Translations under genes and position numbers: made by a program | In this document: positions 27,261 to 36,066 of the stretch, in pieces | How the letters are laid out: each line of letters opens with the position of its first letter | Numbering within the stretch: position 1 is the first letter of the stretch | The notes under the pieces: generated by a model | Told to the model about the DNA's origin: nothing | What the model saw: only the letters and a program-made list of their open reading frames with translations | The model's database searches: none | Assembly: GCA_028715725.1 (NCBI GenBank) | Contig: JAQURG010000034.1 | Coordinates: 1 to 36,738, forward strand | DNA length: 36,738 bases | Reading direction: 5' to 3' | From: Methylococcales bacterium | GTDB lineage: Bacteria; Pseudomonadota; Gammaproteobacteria; Methylococcales; Methylomonadaceae

Positions 27261-27475
27261 ACGAAATCAAAATTGATCGGACTTATATTCATCCGCGTAA
27301 TTCCGGGAAATGCATCAAAGCGTTTATGACTTGTTGAAACGGTTATTAAACTTTATTATTTGTTTAAATGAAGTCTATGGCCTTATGATTGCGAAATTCT
27401 GGAGCAGAAATCGGATAGCCCCAACCCGGCCGCCATAGTCGCCGACAAACAAATTTACGCAGTATTAGAATTAAA

Positions 27476-27508
27476 AACAGTTAAGCCCTTTGACTGTGTA
27501 ACAGTTAA
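27476..27508. promoter_or_regulatory. Repeated half-sites upstream of mtnB
   Basis: AACAGTTAA occurs at 27476-27484 and 27500-27508, and the second is part of an ACTGT-GTA-ACAGT dyad (27493-27505). They end 10 bases before the mtnB ATG. They could bind a regulator of the salvage operon or block ribosomes, but no known box is matched. Confidence 0.25.
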
Positions 27509-27518
27509 TTATTGACCT

Positions 27519-28139
27519 ATGAAATATAGCGAAGCTTTTCTCACCGCCACGCAGCAATTGATTGATGCCGGGCGTTTTATTGACAATAAAGGCTGGGTTC
27601 CGGCAACCAGCGGCAACTTTTCCGCGCGGTTGCCCGACGGGACTATTGCAATTACCGTTTCCGGCAAACATAAAGGCCAGTTGCAACAGGACGATATTAT
27701 GCTGATTGACGCCTCTGCCAATTCCCTGGACGGCAAAAAACCGTCAGCGGAAACGGTGCTGCATACCTCTCTCTATAAACGATACCCGGACATTCAGTCA
27801 ATTTTGCATCCGCATTCGCTGAATGCCACACTGATATCGAAAATTTTCAAATCTGAAATCGTATTGGAAGATTATGAGCTGTTAAAAGCGCTGTTTGGCA
27901 TAACCACGCATGAAAGCCGGGTTGTGGTACCGATTTTTGCCAATGATCAAAACATTTTCCGTCTGGCAGAGCAAGTGGAACAGTACCTCGATAAGCATAC
28001 AGACTGTTATGCTTATATTATTGCCGGACACGGGCTTTATACCTGGGGAAGTTCGGTACAGGAAACCCTGCGTCATCTTGAAGCGCTGGACTTTTTATTT
28101 GATTGTGAATTACGACTGCATGGAGTCAAAAGCCGATGA
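27519..28139 (+). CDS. mtnB: Methylthioribulose-1-phosphate dehydratase
   Basis: The 206-residue class II aldolase-fold zinc enzyme removes water from 5-methylthioribulose-1-phosphate in methionine salvage. Key parts are GWVPATSGNFSARL (residues 25-38), SGKHKGQL, PSAETVLHTSLY with Glu78, the zinc ligands in ILHPHSLN (His97, His99) and GHGLYTWG (His171). Length is usual. It is the first gene of mtnB-mtnD-mtnC. Its last four bases overlap the mtnD start (ATGA). No strong ribosome-binding site is seen. Confidence 0.95.
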   Translation: MKYSEAFLTATQQLIDAGRFIDNKGWVPATSGNFSARLPDGTIAITVSGKHKGQLQQDDIMLIDASANSLDGKKPSAETVLHTSLYKRYPDIQSILHPHSLNATLISKIFKSEIVLEDYELLKALFGITTHESRVVVPIFANDQNIFRLAEQVEQYLDKHTDCYAYIIAGHGLYTWGSSVQETLRHLEALDFLFDCELRLHGVKSR

Positions 28140-28696
28140 CCGCATTAACGATTTATCCCGATAACCAGCCTCAATTCGGTGAGCTATATACCGATTTTAC
28201 CGCTATCCGAAGCATGCTTGATCCCATAGGCGTGCAATTTGCGCACTGGACGGCTAGTTGTCCACTCGCCGCGGATGCCGATCAGGCATCCATACTTGCC
28301 GCTTACGCCGATTCCATAGAAAAGTTGAAGCAACAGTACGGCTTTCAGTCTGTTGATGTCATTAAATTAAATCCGGATCACCCGGACAAAGATGTCTTCC
28401 GGCAAAAATTCCTGGCTGAGCATATTCACGGCGATTTTGAAGTGCGCTTTTTTGTTGAAGGTCGCGGACTGTTTTATTTGCATGTCGAGAATAAAGTTTA
28501 TGCAATATTATGTGAACAGGGGGATTTAATCAGCGTGCCAGCCAACACCAGGCACTGGTTTGATATGGGTGAAATGCCCAAATTTACCTGCATACGCCTG
28601 TTTACAACGCCTGAAGGCTGGGTAGCCGATTTTACCGGAAGCGACATCGCCAAGCTTTTCCCGATATTTGATCAATATGTTGCCGATCTGCCATGA
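28136..28696 (+). CDS. mtnD: Acireductone dioxygenase
   Basis: The 186-residue cupin oxidises acireductone to the keto-acid precursor of methionine plus formate (iron form), or off-pathway to methylthiopropionate and CO (nickel form). The metal ligands fall in HIHGDFEVRFFVEG (His96, His98, Glu102) and TRHWFDMG (His140), the same positions as in the well-studied Klebsiella enzyme. The C-terminus is full-length. ATGA overlaps link it to mtnB before and mtnC after. Confidence 0.96.
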   Translation: MTALTIYPDNQPQFGELYTDFTAIRSMLDPIGVQFAHWTASCPLAADADQASILAAYADSIEKLKQQYGFQSVDVIKLNPDHPDKDVFRQKFLAEHIHGDFEVRFFVEGRGLFYLHVENKVYAILCEQGDLISVPANTRHWFDMGEMPKFTCIRLFTTPEGWVADFTGSDIAKLFPIFDQYVADLP

Positions 28697-29373
28697 TTAA
28701 AGCTATCGTCACCGATATTGAAGGCACAACGTCATCACTTTCTTTTGTTAAAGAAGTATTATTTCCTTATGCCCGTACCAATCTGGCGGATTACATACAC
28801 CGTCACGCGCAAGAACCGCAGGTTAAAGCCTTACTCGATGAGGCTTGTCAGGAAGCCGGAGCAAAACTGGATGCCGAGCAGTTAATCGCACAGTTTATCC
28901 AGTGGATAGATGAAGATAAAAAAGTTACGCCGTTAAAATCCCTGCAAGGTTTGATATGGGAAGCAGGCTATCAACAGGGCGACTTTAAAGGCCATGTCTA
29001 TTCGGATGCCGCCGATAAACTTAAGGCATGGAAAGCCAAGGGGCTGGATTTATATATCTATTCGTCCGGATCCGTGCACGCGCAAAAATTATTATTTGCC
29101 CATACCGAATACGGTGATTTAACACCGTTATTTTCCGGTCACTTCGATACGCATATCGGCGGCAAGAAAGAACAGGAATCGTATTTTAAAATAGCGGAAC
29201 AACTAGGCTTTCCCGCTGGGCAGATAGTATTCTTATCTGATATTAAAGAAGAATTGGATGCCGCCAAGAAAGCCGGCTTTAAAACAATCTGGCTGACCAG
29301 AGACAGTGCGCCTGATCCGGATGCTGAACACCGACAGGTAAGCAATTTTAATCAAATAAGCCTGGAAAGCTGA
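28693..29373 (+). CDS. mtnC: Enolase-phosphatase E1
   Basis: The 226-residue HAD-superfamily enzyme enolises 2,3-diketo-5-methylthiopentyl-1-phosphate and removes the phosphate, giving acireductone for MtnD. The HAD motif is TDIEGTTSSLSFV with Asp8 and Glu10. The second motif is YIYSSGSVHAQ, and the third is FLSDIKEELDAAKKAGF. Length matches the single-chain MtnC of Gammaproteobacteria. It ends the operon. mtnA, mtnK and mtnP/pfs are not in the window. Confidence 0.95.
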   Translation: MIKAIVTDIEGTTSSLSFVKEVLFPYARTNLADYIHRHAQEPQVKALLDEACQEAGAKLDAEQLIAQFIQWIDEDKKVTPLKSLQGLIWEAGYQQGDFKGHVYSDAADKLKAWKAKGLDLYIYSSGSVHAQKLLFAHTEYGDLTPLFSGHFDTHIGGKKEQESYFKIAEQLGFPAGQIVFLSDIKEELDAAKKAGFKTIWLTRDSAPDPDAEHRQVSNFNQISLES

Positions 29374-29442
29374 GGTTTATTCCGGTACGATAAATCCATT
29401 ACCGCTTTCGGAAGAAGTATTTCATATTGAATATTGTTGCAG

Positions 29443-30687
29443 ATGATGGAATTGGAAAACTTCAAGATATTGGGAATTTCGCTGGCGATAGGCTTGCTTA
29501 TCGGGCTGGAGCGCGGCTGGCACACCCGTGACAGAGATGAAGGTATGCGCGTTGCCGGGCTGCGCACTTACGGACTCATCAGCTTGCTGGGCGGACTTTG
29601 GGGCATACTGACGCAACAGATTAATCCTTTATTGATGGGCTTTGCATTTCTGGGGCTGACGTCAGTGTTACTGCTTGCTTACAGTAAAAGCCTCAAAAAA
29701 TTAGAAGACTTCAGTATTACCAGCATCGTCACATCGTTAATCACCTTTACTTTGGGCATATTAACTGCTTTCGATCATATCGCTCTTGCTTCTGCATCCG
29801 CCGTTATCATTACCTCCCTACTGGGCTTTAAGCCCTTACTTCATGGCTGGATGAACAGACTGGAACAGCATGAATTGCACGCCACACTGAAATTGTTGCT
29901 GATCTCGCTCGTTATCCTTCCCATACTGCCCGATCAGGGCTATGGGCCTTGGGCCGCCTTCAATCCCTATTATATCTGGTGGATGGTGGTGCTGATTGCA
30001 GGCATTTCCTATCTGGGCTATTTCGCCATCAAGATAGTCGGTAACCAGTATGGCCCCATGCTGACCGGGGCATTGGGTGGATTAGTCTCTTCAACTGCCG
30101 TGACTCTTGACCTGTCCAAATTAGCAAAGCAATATCCAAACATGGAAAATGTACTGGCGGCCAGCATATTGACGGCCTGCGTCATGCAGTTTGCGCGCAC
30201 ACTTCTGCTAACCTCGATTATGAATCCGGCAGTGTTTCGGGCGCTGCTCCCCGCTCTGCTGGTAATGAGCATTCTTACCTATTTACTTGCCTTTCTGTTA
30301 TGGCGAAACGCACGCGAGTTCCGAACCACTGAGGAGACTGCCTTGAAAAATCCTTTCCAGTTAGGAATGGCGTTAAAATTCGGTGTATTTCTGGCCCTCA
30401 TCATGTTGCTGTCCAAAGTGCTAAAAGTATATTTCGGGGACGCGGGGACTTACTTTCTGGCCGCCTTTTCCGGTCTGGCGGATGTTGACCCTATTACTCT
30501 TTCCATGTCACAAATGAGCAAAGAAAGCCTGGAAGTCAATGTCGCCGCATGGGCGATTCTGATTGCCGTATCGGTAAACTCAGGCATGAAGAGTCTGTTT
30601 TCATGGTTTATCGGCGGCCGGGCCTTGGGATTTAGAGTTTGTGGCACTTTGGCAGGCGCTATTGCCGCAGGGCTAATGATCATATAA
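29443..30687 (+). CDS. MgtC/SapB-DUF4010 family membrane protein
   Basis: The product of about 415 residues has a first membrane part with LAIGLLIGLERGW, the MgtC-type motif, followed by HTRDRDEGMRVAGLRTYGLI. The C-terminal half (roughly 190-410) matches the DUF4010 pattern with GGLVSSTAVTLDLS, FLAAFSGLADVDPITLSM and several spans. About 11-12 spans are likely. Function is unknown. MgtC proteins help growth in low magnesium, but the link is by family only. Two adjacent ATG codons (29443, 29446) are possible starts, and an upstream TTG is less likely. It starts 69 bases after mtnC. Confidence 0.8.
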   Translation: MMELENFKILGISLAIGLLIGLERGWHTRDRDEGMRVAGLRTYGLISLLGGLWGILTQQINPLLMGFAFLGLTSVLLLAYSKSLKKLEDFSITSIVTSLITFTLGILTAFDHIALASASAVIITSLLGFKPLLHGWMNRLEQHELHATLKLLLISLVILPILPDQGYGPWAAFNPYYIWWMVVLIAGISYLGYFAIKIVGNQYGPMLTGALGGLVSSTAVTLDLSKLAKQYPNMENVLAASILTACVMQFARTLLLTSIMNPAVFRALLPALLVMSILTYLLAFLLWRNAREFRTTEETALKNPFQLGMALKFGVFLALIMLLSKVLKVYFGDAGTYFLAAFSGLADVDPITLSMSQMSKESLEVNVAAWAILIAVSVNSGMKSLFSWFIGGRALGFRVCGTLAGAIAAGLMII

Positions 30688-30760
30688 ATAATAATTAAAC
30701 TGATCAATCTAAAAACTGCTATTGAATAATCATAAATTCCGCTAGCCGTTGAAATTCGTT

Positions 30761-30808
30761 ATGATCCGACTTTATCAAACCGAAGACGGCCAAACCCGCA
30801 TCGAGGTG
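30761..30808 (+). pseudogene. 5' fragment of a RhuM-like gene
   Basis: An ATG at 30761 opens with MIRLYQTEDGQTRIEV, the characteristic start of RhuM (virulence/toxin-associated) proteins. After 16 codons the resemblance stops and the frame ends soon at TGA (30851-30859 region). It is directly followed by the ATPase fragment, so the junction is a deletion scar. Confidence 0.5.
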
Positions 30809-30825
30809 GAAATGATGCTCCACCA

Positions 30826-31338
30826 ATGGAAAAGCTTTCAAACCGGACTTTTTTGATTGATGTGCATGCTATGCCGGTCCATAAAGAACTGGTCGCTTAT
30901 TTGGTAATCGAGCGGCTTAATAAGGAAATGTCTTTGTTGCCGGTTAGCCCGGTCGAGGACGGCAAGCGGACCATTCGCACGATATTAGTCATTGACGAGG
31001 CGCACAATTACTTAAGCCAGAAGAATATGTTTTTGCAGCGCATTATTCGTGAGGGGCGCTCCAAAGGCATTGTTGTTTTCTTTGCATCCCAATCGCCGAA
31101 TGATTATCAGCAGAATTTCTTTAATTTTCAGGAATTGTTGGAGTTTGCTTATATCTTCCAATGTGATGGAGTTTCAGCAAACTCTGTCCAGGATACCTTG
31201 GGCTGTAGCAGTAAGACCGCAAAAGATTTACAGACGGAGATCGCGCGGCAGGAACCTTGGCAGGTCATAAGCCGTTCGCAGATAAAAACGGAAGAATTTG
31301 TTAAATTTGAGGCTGAGGCGTTTTATAAGAATTATTAA
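30826..31338 (+). pseudogene. C-terminal fragment of a DptH/HerA-type ATPase
   Basis: The open frame of 170 codons encodes FLIDVHAMPVHKELVAYLVI, a Walker-B-like strand TILVIDEAHNYLS, then IIREGRSKGIVVFFASQSP and ending WQVISRSQIKTE. The arrangement (IDEAHN, then REGRSKG, then ASQSP) is that of the C-terminal part of HerA/FtsK-type ATPases such as DptH of phosphorothioate-dependent restriction systems. No Walker A (P-loop) is present, so the fragment cannot hydrolyse ATP alone. It joins the RhuM fragment upstream. Which ATPase subfamily it came from is uncertain. Confidence 0.6.
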
Positions 31339-31571
31339 TTTGCAGCCAGCGTTGCTGCTAACAAGTGCTTCCAGTTACCTTATCCTCTTTATCGGATGCA
31401 ACTGGCTATAAATCACCGAATGAGCGAAGTGATTTACTTTCCCTTTCATCCATGATTTTCCTCTGTTCTCTTTGTGTTTTTGTAATGAACTGATCTGACA
31501 GTTTCTCTATACAGTAGACCTTAATTAACCCGAATCGAAAATCGAGTGTTACAGCGAATATGCACCCCTTA

Positions 31572-32564
31572 TCAACCGGTACTGTGCCTTGCAAGTCGGG
31601 CCTGATTTTTTGCTGCATAATTCAGGCAGCTATAAAGAAAAAACTGTACCCCGAAAATCAGGTTAGCCATTAACAGATGTATAGGCTGTACAATGGGCGG
31701 CACGCCCAGCCTGTCCAGGCTGATACCCGCGAGTATGGCGATGATGACCAGCGCCGCAAGCGTTAAACCCGTACGGAATAATAGACTCTGCTTATCAAAA
31801 GTCTGATAAAGCTTCCACGATAGCCACAAGTTCGTAAAAAGAATAATCGACGAGAAGGATCGGTGGATATAAAAAATGATCGGAAAGTCCTCGCGCCAAT
31901 ATTGGCGTTCTATATGTTCGCGGGCGATAAAATCAACCGCTTCCCTGACCTGAGTTCCCATGGCGACTTGCAATAAGGTCATTATCATTGCAGCGATCAA
32001 GACTGTTTTAAATTTCGCCGGCAGCGATCGGGTATCAATTTGACTGAGAAAATCCCGTTGCGATCGGGCGATTGTATAAATCAATAGAGCCACTATCACC
32101 AGAGCTAACAGCATGTGTAAGGTGATCATGGCCGGCTTCAGGTTGCTTGCCACAACCGTTGAACCGAGCCAGCCCTGAAAACCCACCAGAAAAAAGCTGC
32201 CTAAAGACAAATAAAAAATAGTCTTGTCCGTTTTGCGATAAACGCGGGATGACCAGGCGGTTAAAAAAATCAAAAATCCAATGGTCACACCCACCAGCCG
32301 GTTGGTATATTCGGTCCAGGTTTTTACCGGGTTAAACTGAGTATCCTCATAGCCTCGCTCAGCATAAATCTCATGATAATTGGCAGGCAACTGCGACTCA
32401 TCTGTGGGAGGTATCCATTGTCCAAAGCAAGTCGGCCAGTCAGGGCAACCCATGCCGGCGCCTGAGGCCCTGACAATGCCGCCCATAAGAATAACGCAAT
32501 AAACGGCAAAAATAGTCAGAATGCCGATGCGGCGAAAATGTAAGGCTGCGTGCGTATTCATCAT
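31572..32564 (-). CDS. ctaA: Heme A synthase (Cox15/CtaA)
   Basis: The 330-residue protein has about eight membrane spans. It oxidises the methyl group of heme O to make heme A for cytochrome oxidase. The first periplasmic loop has GGIVRASGAGMGCPDWPTCFG with the Cys pair (Cys-Pro-Asp-Trp-Pro-Thr-Cys) and later TEYTNRLVG, TLHMLLAL, IHRSFSS and VQPIHLLMANL, each supplying heme-ligand His. It is read from the same transcript as ygfZ, which overlaps its start by four bases (ATGA). No other cytochrome oxidase gene is near. Confidence 0.92.
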   Translation of the reverse strand: MMNTHAALHFRRIGILTIFAVYCVILMGGIVRASGAGMGCPDWPTCFGQWIPPTDESQLPANYHEIYAERGYEDTQFNPVKTWTEYTNRLVGVTIGFLIFLTAWSSRVYRKTDKTIFYLSLGSFFLVGFQGWLGSTVVASNLKPAMITLHMLLALVIVALLIYTIARSQRDFLSQIDTRSLPAKFKTVLIAAMIMTLLQVAMGTQVREAVDFIAREHIERQYWREDFPIIFYIHRSFSSIILFTNLWLSWKLYQTFDKQSLLFRTGLTLAALVIIAILAGISLDRLGVPPIVQPIHLLMANLIFGVQFFLYSCLNYAAKNQARLARHSTG

Positions 32565-33559
32565 AATGGTAAGGTTAATAAAGTAATTTTTTGATTAATG
32601 TCTATCAGCTTTAGATTATAAGTATCGGCACCAGTCAGCTGTAAGACAAGCAGCATTTTGCAAAGAGAGCTTTCGCTTTTATTGATTGCACGGGAATATT
32701 GCGCCTGCAACACTTTACCTATAGGTTGGTCAGTATCGGCATCGATGACCGTTGAATCAGGTTCCGGTGCGACCGGGGTATTGCATTCAGCAAGAAACAT
32801 GGCTCTTTTTGCCTTGCCCAGATAATGCGTACGGGCAATAATTTCCTGCCCGGTATAACAGCCTTTATTAAAGCTGATGCCGCCTAACATATCCAGGTTC
32901 AGCATTTGCGGAATAAATTCTTCGGAAGTCTCTGTCGTTAGCCACGGTATGCCCGAAACGATATCGAGATAACGCCATTTATCCGAATCTTCCGGCTGAA
33001 AACCTTGATGATTGACCCTCTCTGTCCATAGAGCAATGGCTTTGTCTGCTTCTGCTATCACCAGATAACGGTTGGACAGGGTGACGGCAATAGTGTCCTG
33101 TTGCGTTGTTCCTGAGGTTCCCAATAATGGCTCGGCCTGCATTGCAGGATCGTACAGGCCGATGATGCATAAATCATCCGAGCTATCGGTTAAAGTGACA
33201 TCAGACCGTAAAATATACATTTGCAGTCTTTTCCTGACCGGCTCCAGTAATTCTTGAGGCAGAACCATAAGAAAAGCCGTGCCGGTTTTAATCAGCAAAA
33301 AAGTGGTAACAGCCCTGCCCTTGGGATTGCAAATAGCCCCCAGACTGCTTTTTGTTTCATTGATGTCATTAATATTGCAGGTTATTTGTCCCTGTAATAA
33401 TTTGGCGGCGTCTTTTCCGCTAACTGTCAAAAGCGCCAAATGTGCAACCGGATAAATAAATTTGCCGTTATTATCTGAAATGGCCGGAAAAGCAATATGA
33501 GTATCACTTTCAAATATTGCATTTTGGCTGAGTAGAAAGTTTTTCCAGTTCTTATTCAT
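32561..33559 (-). CDS. ygfZ: tRNA-modifying / Fe-S maintenance protein YgfZ
   Basis: The 332-residue folate-binding GcvT-like protein supports Fe-S enzymes such as MiaB. The hallmark KGCYTGQE is at residues 232-239 with Cys234. KLLQGQITCNI and FIPQMLNLDMLGGISFNKG are also standard. The start is placed at 33559, because an in-frame ATG at 33589 lies right beside a TATAAT-like box (33592-33597) that is better read as the promoter -10. No clear ribosome-binding site is seen. heme A synthase follows with a four-base overlap. Confidence 0.9.
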   Translation of the reverse strand: MNKNWKNFLLSQNAIFESDTHIAFPAISDNNGKFIYPVAHLALLTVSGKDAAKLLQGQITCNINDINETKSSLGAICNPKGRAVTTFLLIKTGTAFLMVLPQELLEPVRKRLQMYILRSDVTLTDSSDDLCIIGLYDPAMQAEPLLGTSGTTQQDTIAVTLSNRYLVIAEADKAIALWTERVNHQGFQPEDSDKWRYLDIVSGIPWLTTETSEEFIPQMLNLDMLGGISFNKGCYTGQEIIARTHYLGKAKRAMFLAECNTPVAPEPDSTVIDADTDQPIGKVLQAQYSRAINKSESSLCKMLLVLQLTGADTYNLKLIDINQKITLLTLPL

Positions 33560-33591
33560 AGATGAAAATAGAAAATTTAAGATAATCATCG

Positions 33592-33597
33592 ATTATA
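33592..33597 (-). promoter_or_regulatory. Candidate -10 box (TATAAT) for ygfZ-ctaA
   Basis: On the minus strand TATAAT lies about 32 bases upstream of the chosen ygfZ start, a sensible distance. No clear -35 is found. Confidence 0.35.
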
Positions 33598-33844
33598 TAG
33601 CAACTGGCCCTGAGTGGGAAAAAGGGACCCGCTAAAAAGCACCCGATGAGTTGGCCGAAGTCGACTGTCCGGGTATGGCGATGACGGCGCAGGAAATGTT
33701 GCGGTAGAGTCAACAAACGGAAAGCCGCGGTTGCTACCTTATGCCGTATTTTAGTAAGCCCAAATTCCAGTTTTGCTTGCCGACTTAAAGTAATAGGCTT
33801 TTACATCGGCAAAGTCTGTATCCTTCAGGTCTGCGAGTATCCCG

Positions 33845-34426
33845 TTAAGCTCCAGCCAGCAAAGCGGCTCCTGCAATAGCGCAAAGTAAGCCAAATCCTG
33901 TGCTGAGAATTTTTATTCTGACTATTCCCGATAAGCCCGCTGCTATCCCTGATACATGCAGCAATGCAGTCGTTAATAGAAAGCCCGCCGCGTAAGCGCT
34001 TGCATTGGCGTCTGTTTGCAGTTCCGCCGCATGAACATAACCGTGACTGAGCGCAAATCCGGCCACTAAAGCGACGGCGAAGCCGGAGGAAACTTGATAG
34101 TTTTTCCATACCAGCAATCCTGAAGCCAGTACCGAAGCTGCCACCCAGGTTTCCGCAGCATTCAAGGTAAGGCCAGCAAAATGCAATCCTGCGCCTGCAA
34201 CCATCATCGACAGAAAGCTTGCCGGTAATAACCATAAAGCCTTGCCGCCCCGCATCGCCGCCCAAAGTCCGATAGCCAACATCACCAGTAAATGATCAAT
34301 GCCCAGCAAGGGATGCAGTAAACCGTCGACAAAGCCATGTATCGCCCCGGCGCCGCTATGCGCCTGGGCCGGTAAAGACAAAATCAATAATAACCCGGTA
34401 AAAATTACAAGTCTGTTAGCTTTCAT
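33845..34426 (-). CDS. hupE: HupE/UreJ family nickel/cobalt transporter
   Basis: The 193-residue membrane protein has a cleaved signal (ending PAQA before HSGAG) and six spans. HPLLGIDHLLVMLAIGLWAA carries the His and Asp of the HupE motif, and FALSHGYVHAAE supplies more His. HupE/UreJ proteins take up nickel or cobalt. No urease or hydrogenase is in the window, so cobalt for cobalamin (MetH) or nickel for another enzyme is possible but unproven. GAGGA lies 7 bases before the ATG. A decayed second copy lies at 26716-26919. Confidence 0.85.
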   Translation of the reverse strand: MKANRLVIFTGLLLILSLPAQAHSGAGAIHGFVDGLLHPLLGIDHLLVMLAIGLWAAMRGGKALWLLPASFLSMMVAGAGLHFAGLTLNAAETWVAASVLASGLLVWKNYQVSSGFAVALVAGFALSHGYVHAAELQTDANASAYAAGFLLTTALLHVSGIAAGLSGIVRIKILSTGFGLLCAIAGAALLAGA

Positions 34427-34579
34427 AGAGGTTCCTCATTGTTTAGTTTATGAACGGGAAGGTTACCACGATGCAGGGAAAGATTGCATCTGTCTCGGGA
34501 TAAAGACAATGCCGAATTCTTCCTTTAACGTTAATTTATTGAACATTACCTCAATTTTAAAGACTGACTCCAGTAAACT

Positions 34580-34786
34580 GTTAAACAGGAGATACGGGCT
34601 AAATATCCCACCAAACCGGTAGTGCTGGTGACCGGCTATCATGAGGAGACGGCCAGTGCTATCGCGAAGGCGCAAATGATCGGCGTCTATACCTATATGT
34701 ACAAGCCGTTCGAAATAGATGATTTGACCAATGTGATCGAAGAAATACGGCTCAAGAAATTGCAGAATCTGCTGGCGGCGTCATGA
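34580..34786 (+). pseudogene. C-terminal half of a response-regulator receiver domain
   Basis: A frame without a proper start reads RAKYPTKPVVLVTGYHEETA, then GVYTYMYKPFEIDDLTNVI and ends LLAAS. This is the second half of a receiver domain: the conserved Thr (VTG) and Lys (KPF) are present but the phosphoacceptor Asp half is lost. Its stop overlaps the next receiver start (ATGA at 34783-34786), so two response regulators once sat in one operon. Confidence 0.65.
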
Positions 34787-35173
34787 ATAAGCAAAAAAAT
34801 AAAATTCTGGTGGTGGACGATGACCCTAATCTCAGGAAGACACTTTCCGACATCCTGAAAATCAAGGGTTATGGCACAGCCGTTGCAGGCGCCGGCGCGG
34901 AGGCGATTGCGGCGGCGGAACATGAAACGTTCAGACTGGCGCTGATCGACCTGACGCTTCCGGACATACCCGGCCTGCAGGTAATGGCGCGTCAAGGAGA
35001 GCTCGCCGCTAACCAAAGCAATCATTCTAACCGGACATGCCTCTCTGGACACCGCGATTGAAGCAACCAAGCAGGGCGCCTATTTCTACCTGCTCAAGCC
35101 TTACCAGATGGACGACCTGCTGCTGAAAATCAAACATGGCGTCGAGCGCCAGCAGGCTCAGTGTGTGTTTTAA
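34783..35173 (+). pseudogene. Frameshifted response regulator, cut by an IS element
   Basis: The gene starts MNKQKNKILVVDDDPNLRKT with acidic residues Asp12-14 and a phosphoacceptor Asp56 in LALIDLTLPDIPG. At about 34990-35005 the frame shifts. The other frame continues LTKAIILTGHASLDTAIEA, then YFYLLKPYQMDDLLL and ends where the IS5 element begins at 35160. The output domain is missing. Frameshift plus IS insertion make it a pseudogene. Confidence 0.75.
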
Positions 35174-36043
35174 AAGTAGCTATTGAGTTCCAAAGCCTGC
35201 AAAATTTTAAATTTTGCAATGGCCAAAAGGAAACACCGCAAGCGCTACCCGACTGATTTAAACGCCAGAAAATAGAGTCTGATCTGAGAACTGTTGCCCG
35301 CAGCTTTGCCGGGTGGTCGGCCAAAGCAAGTCAATTTACGAAAGATAGTGAACGCTATTTTTTATAGAGTCCGTAGTGGCTGTGCATGGCGATTACTCCC
35401 CATAACCCACTGTCCACCGTATCAAACAGTAGTCGGCTATTTTCGGCGCTGGGTTAAGGACGCGACGTGGGAACGTGTGCACGATACCCTCCGTGCAAAA
35501 GTCAGACAAAAAGCGGGACGGCATAAGCATCCGACAGCGGCAGTAGGGATAGGCAGAGCGTCAAAACCACAGCCTTGGCTGGCGTCAAAGGCTTGGATGC
35601 TGCCAAATGAATACAAGGGCGTAAACGCCACATACGGATTGATACCTTGGGACTGCTTAGGGTGACCGTGGTGACAGCCGCCAATGTACAAGAAAAGGAA
35701 GGGGCAAAATTGATACTGGCGACACTCTCGGGAAGTTGCAAAAAACTGCGGCGCGTTTGGGTGGACGGCGGTTATCGCCATGGCCTTTACCCTTTGGGTG
35801 GCTGAGCGCTTCCGGATATCTGGACAGTTATGCTTCGTTCCGACGGAGCTCGAGGCTTTAAGTTACTGCCGCGTCGATGGATTGTTGAGCGCACGTTTGC
35901 ATGGCTTTATCGCTGTCGCCGTTTGAGCAAAGTTTACGAAGTAAGCCTTGAATCCAGCAAAGCATTTGTTCATATCGCGATGATTAATTGGATGCTGGTC
36001 AGGCTTTCCTCGGGGAAGGTATCAAAGTTTTAAAACACACACT
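35160..36043 (+). mobile_element. Degenerate IS5-family element
   Basis: AGTGTGTGTTTTAAAA (35160-35175) and its exact inverse at 36028-36043 form 16-base terminal inverted repeats around a broken IS5-type transposase gene, 884 bases in all. No convincing target-site duplication is seen: the flanks are CTC on the left and AAG on the right, perhaps CTCA/CTAA if the repeat is one base shorter. The left end sits within the response-regulator pseudogene. Confidence 0.75.
35219..36033 (+). pseudogene. IS5-family transposase, broken by stops and frameshifts
   Basis: From ATG 35219 the frame reads MAKRKHRKRYPTDLN, has TAG at 35273 and TGA at 35285, then GGRPKQVNLRKIVNAIFYRV, RSGCAWRLLP and YFRRWVKDATWERVHDTL. 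It shifts near 35545 to DRQSVKTTALAGVKGLD, with a TGA, then VWVDGGYRHG, another stop, and [20 protein letters not shown]. These carry the DDE triad of IS5-family transposases (D-QSVKTT, VDGGY, RRW-VERTF). At least four disruptions mean it is inactive. Confidence 0.8.
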
Positions 36044-36066
36044 AAGATCCGTATAGGTTGTCTTTC

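Noticed and set aside
31371-31405. Hairpin CCAGTT...AACTGG after the ATPase fragment
   Set aside because: The stem is interrupted and there is no T run, so a terminator call is not supported.
31406-31618. 70-codon minus-strand ORF overlapping the end of the heme A synthase gene
   Set aside because: It overlaps the conserved gene in another frame, has no ribosome-binding site, and looks like non-coding sequence.
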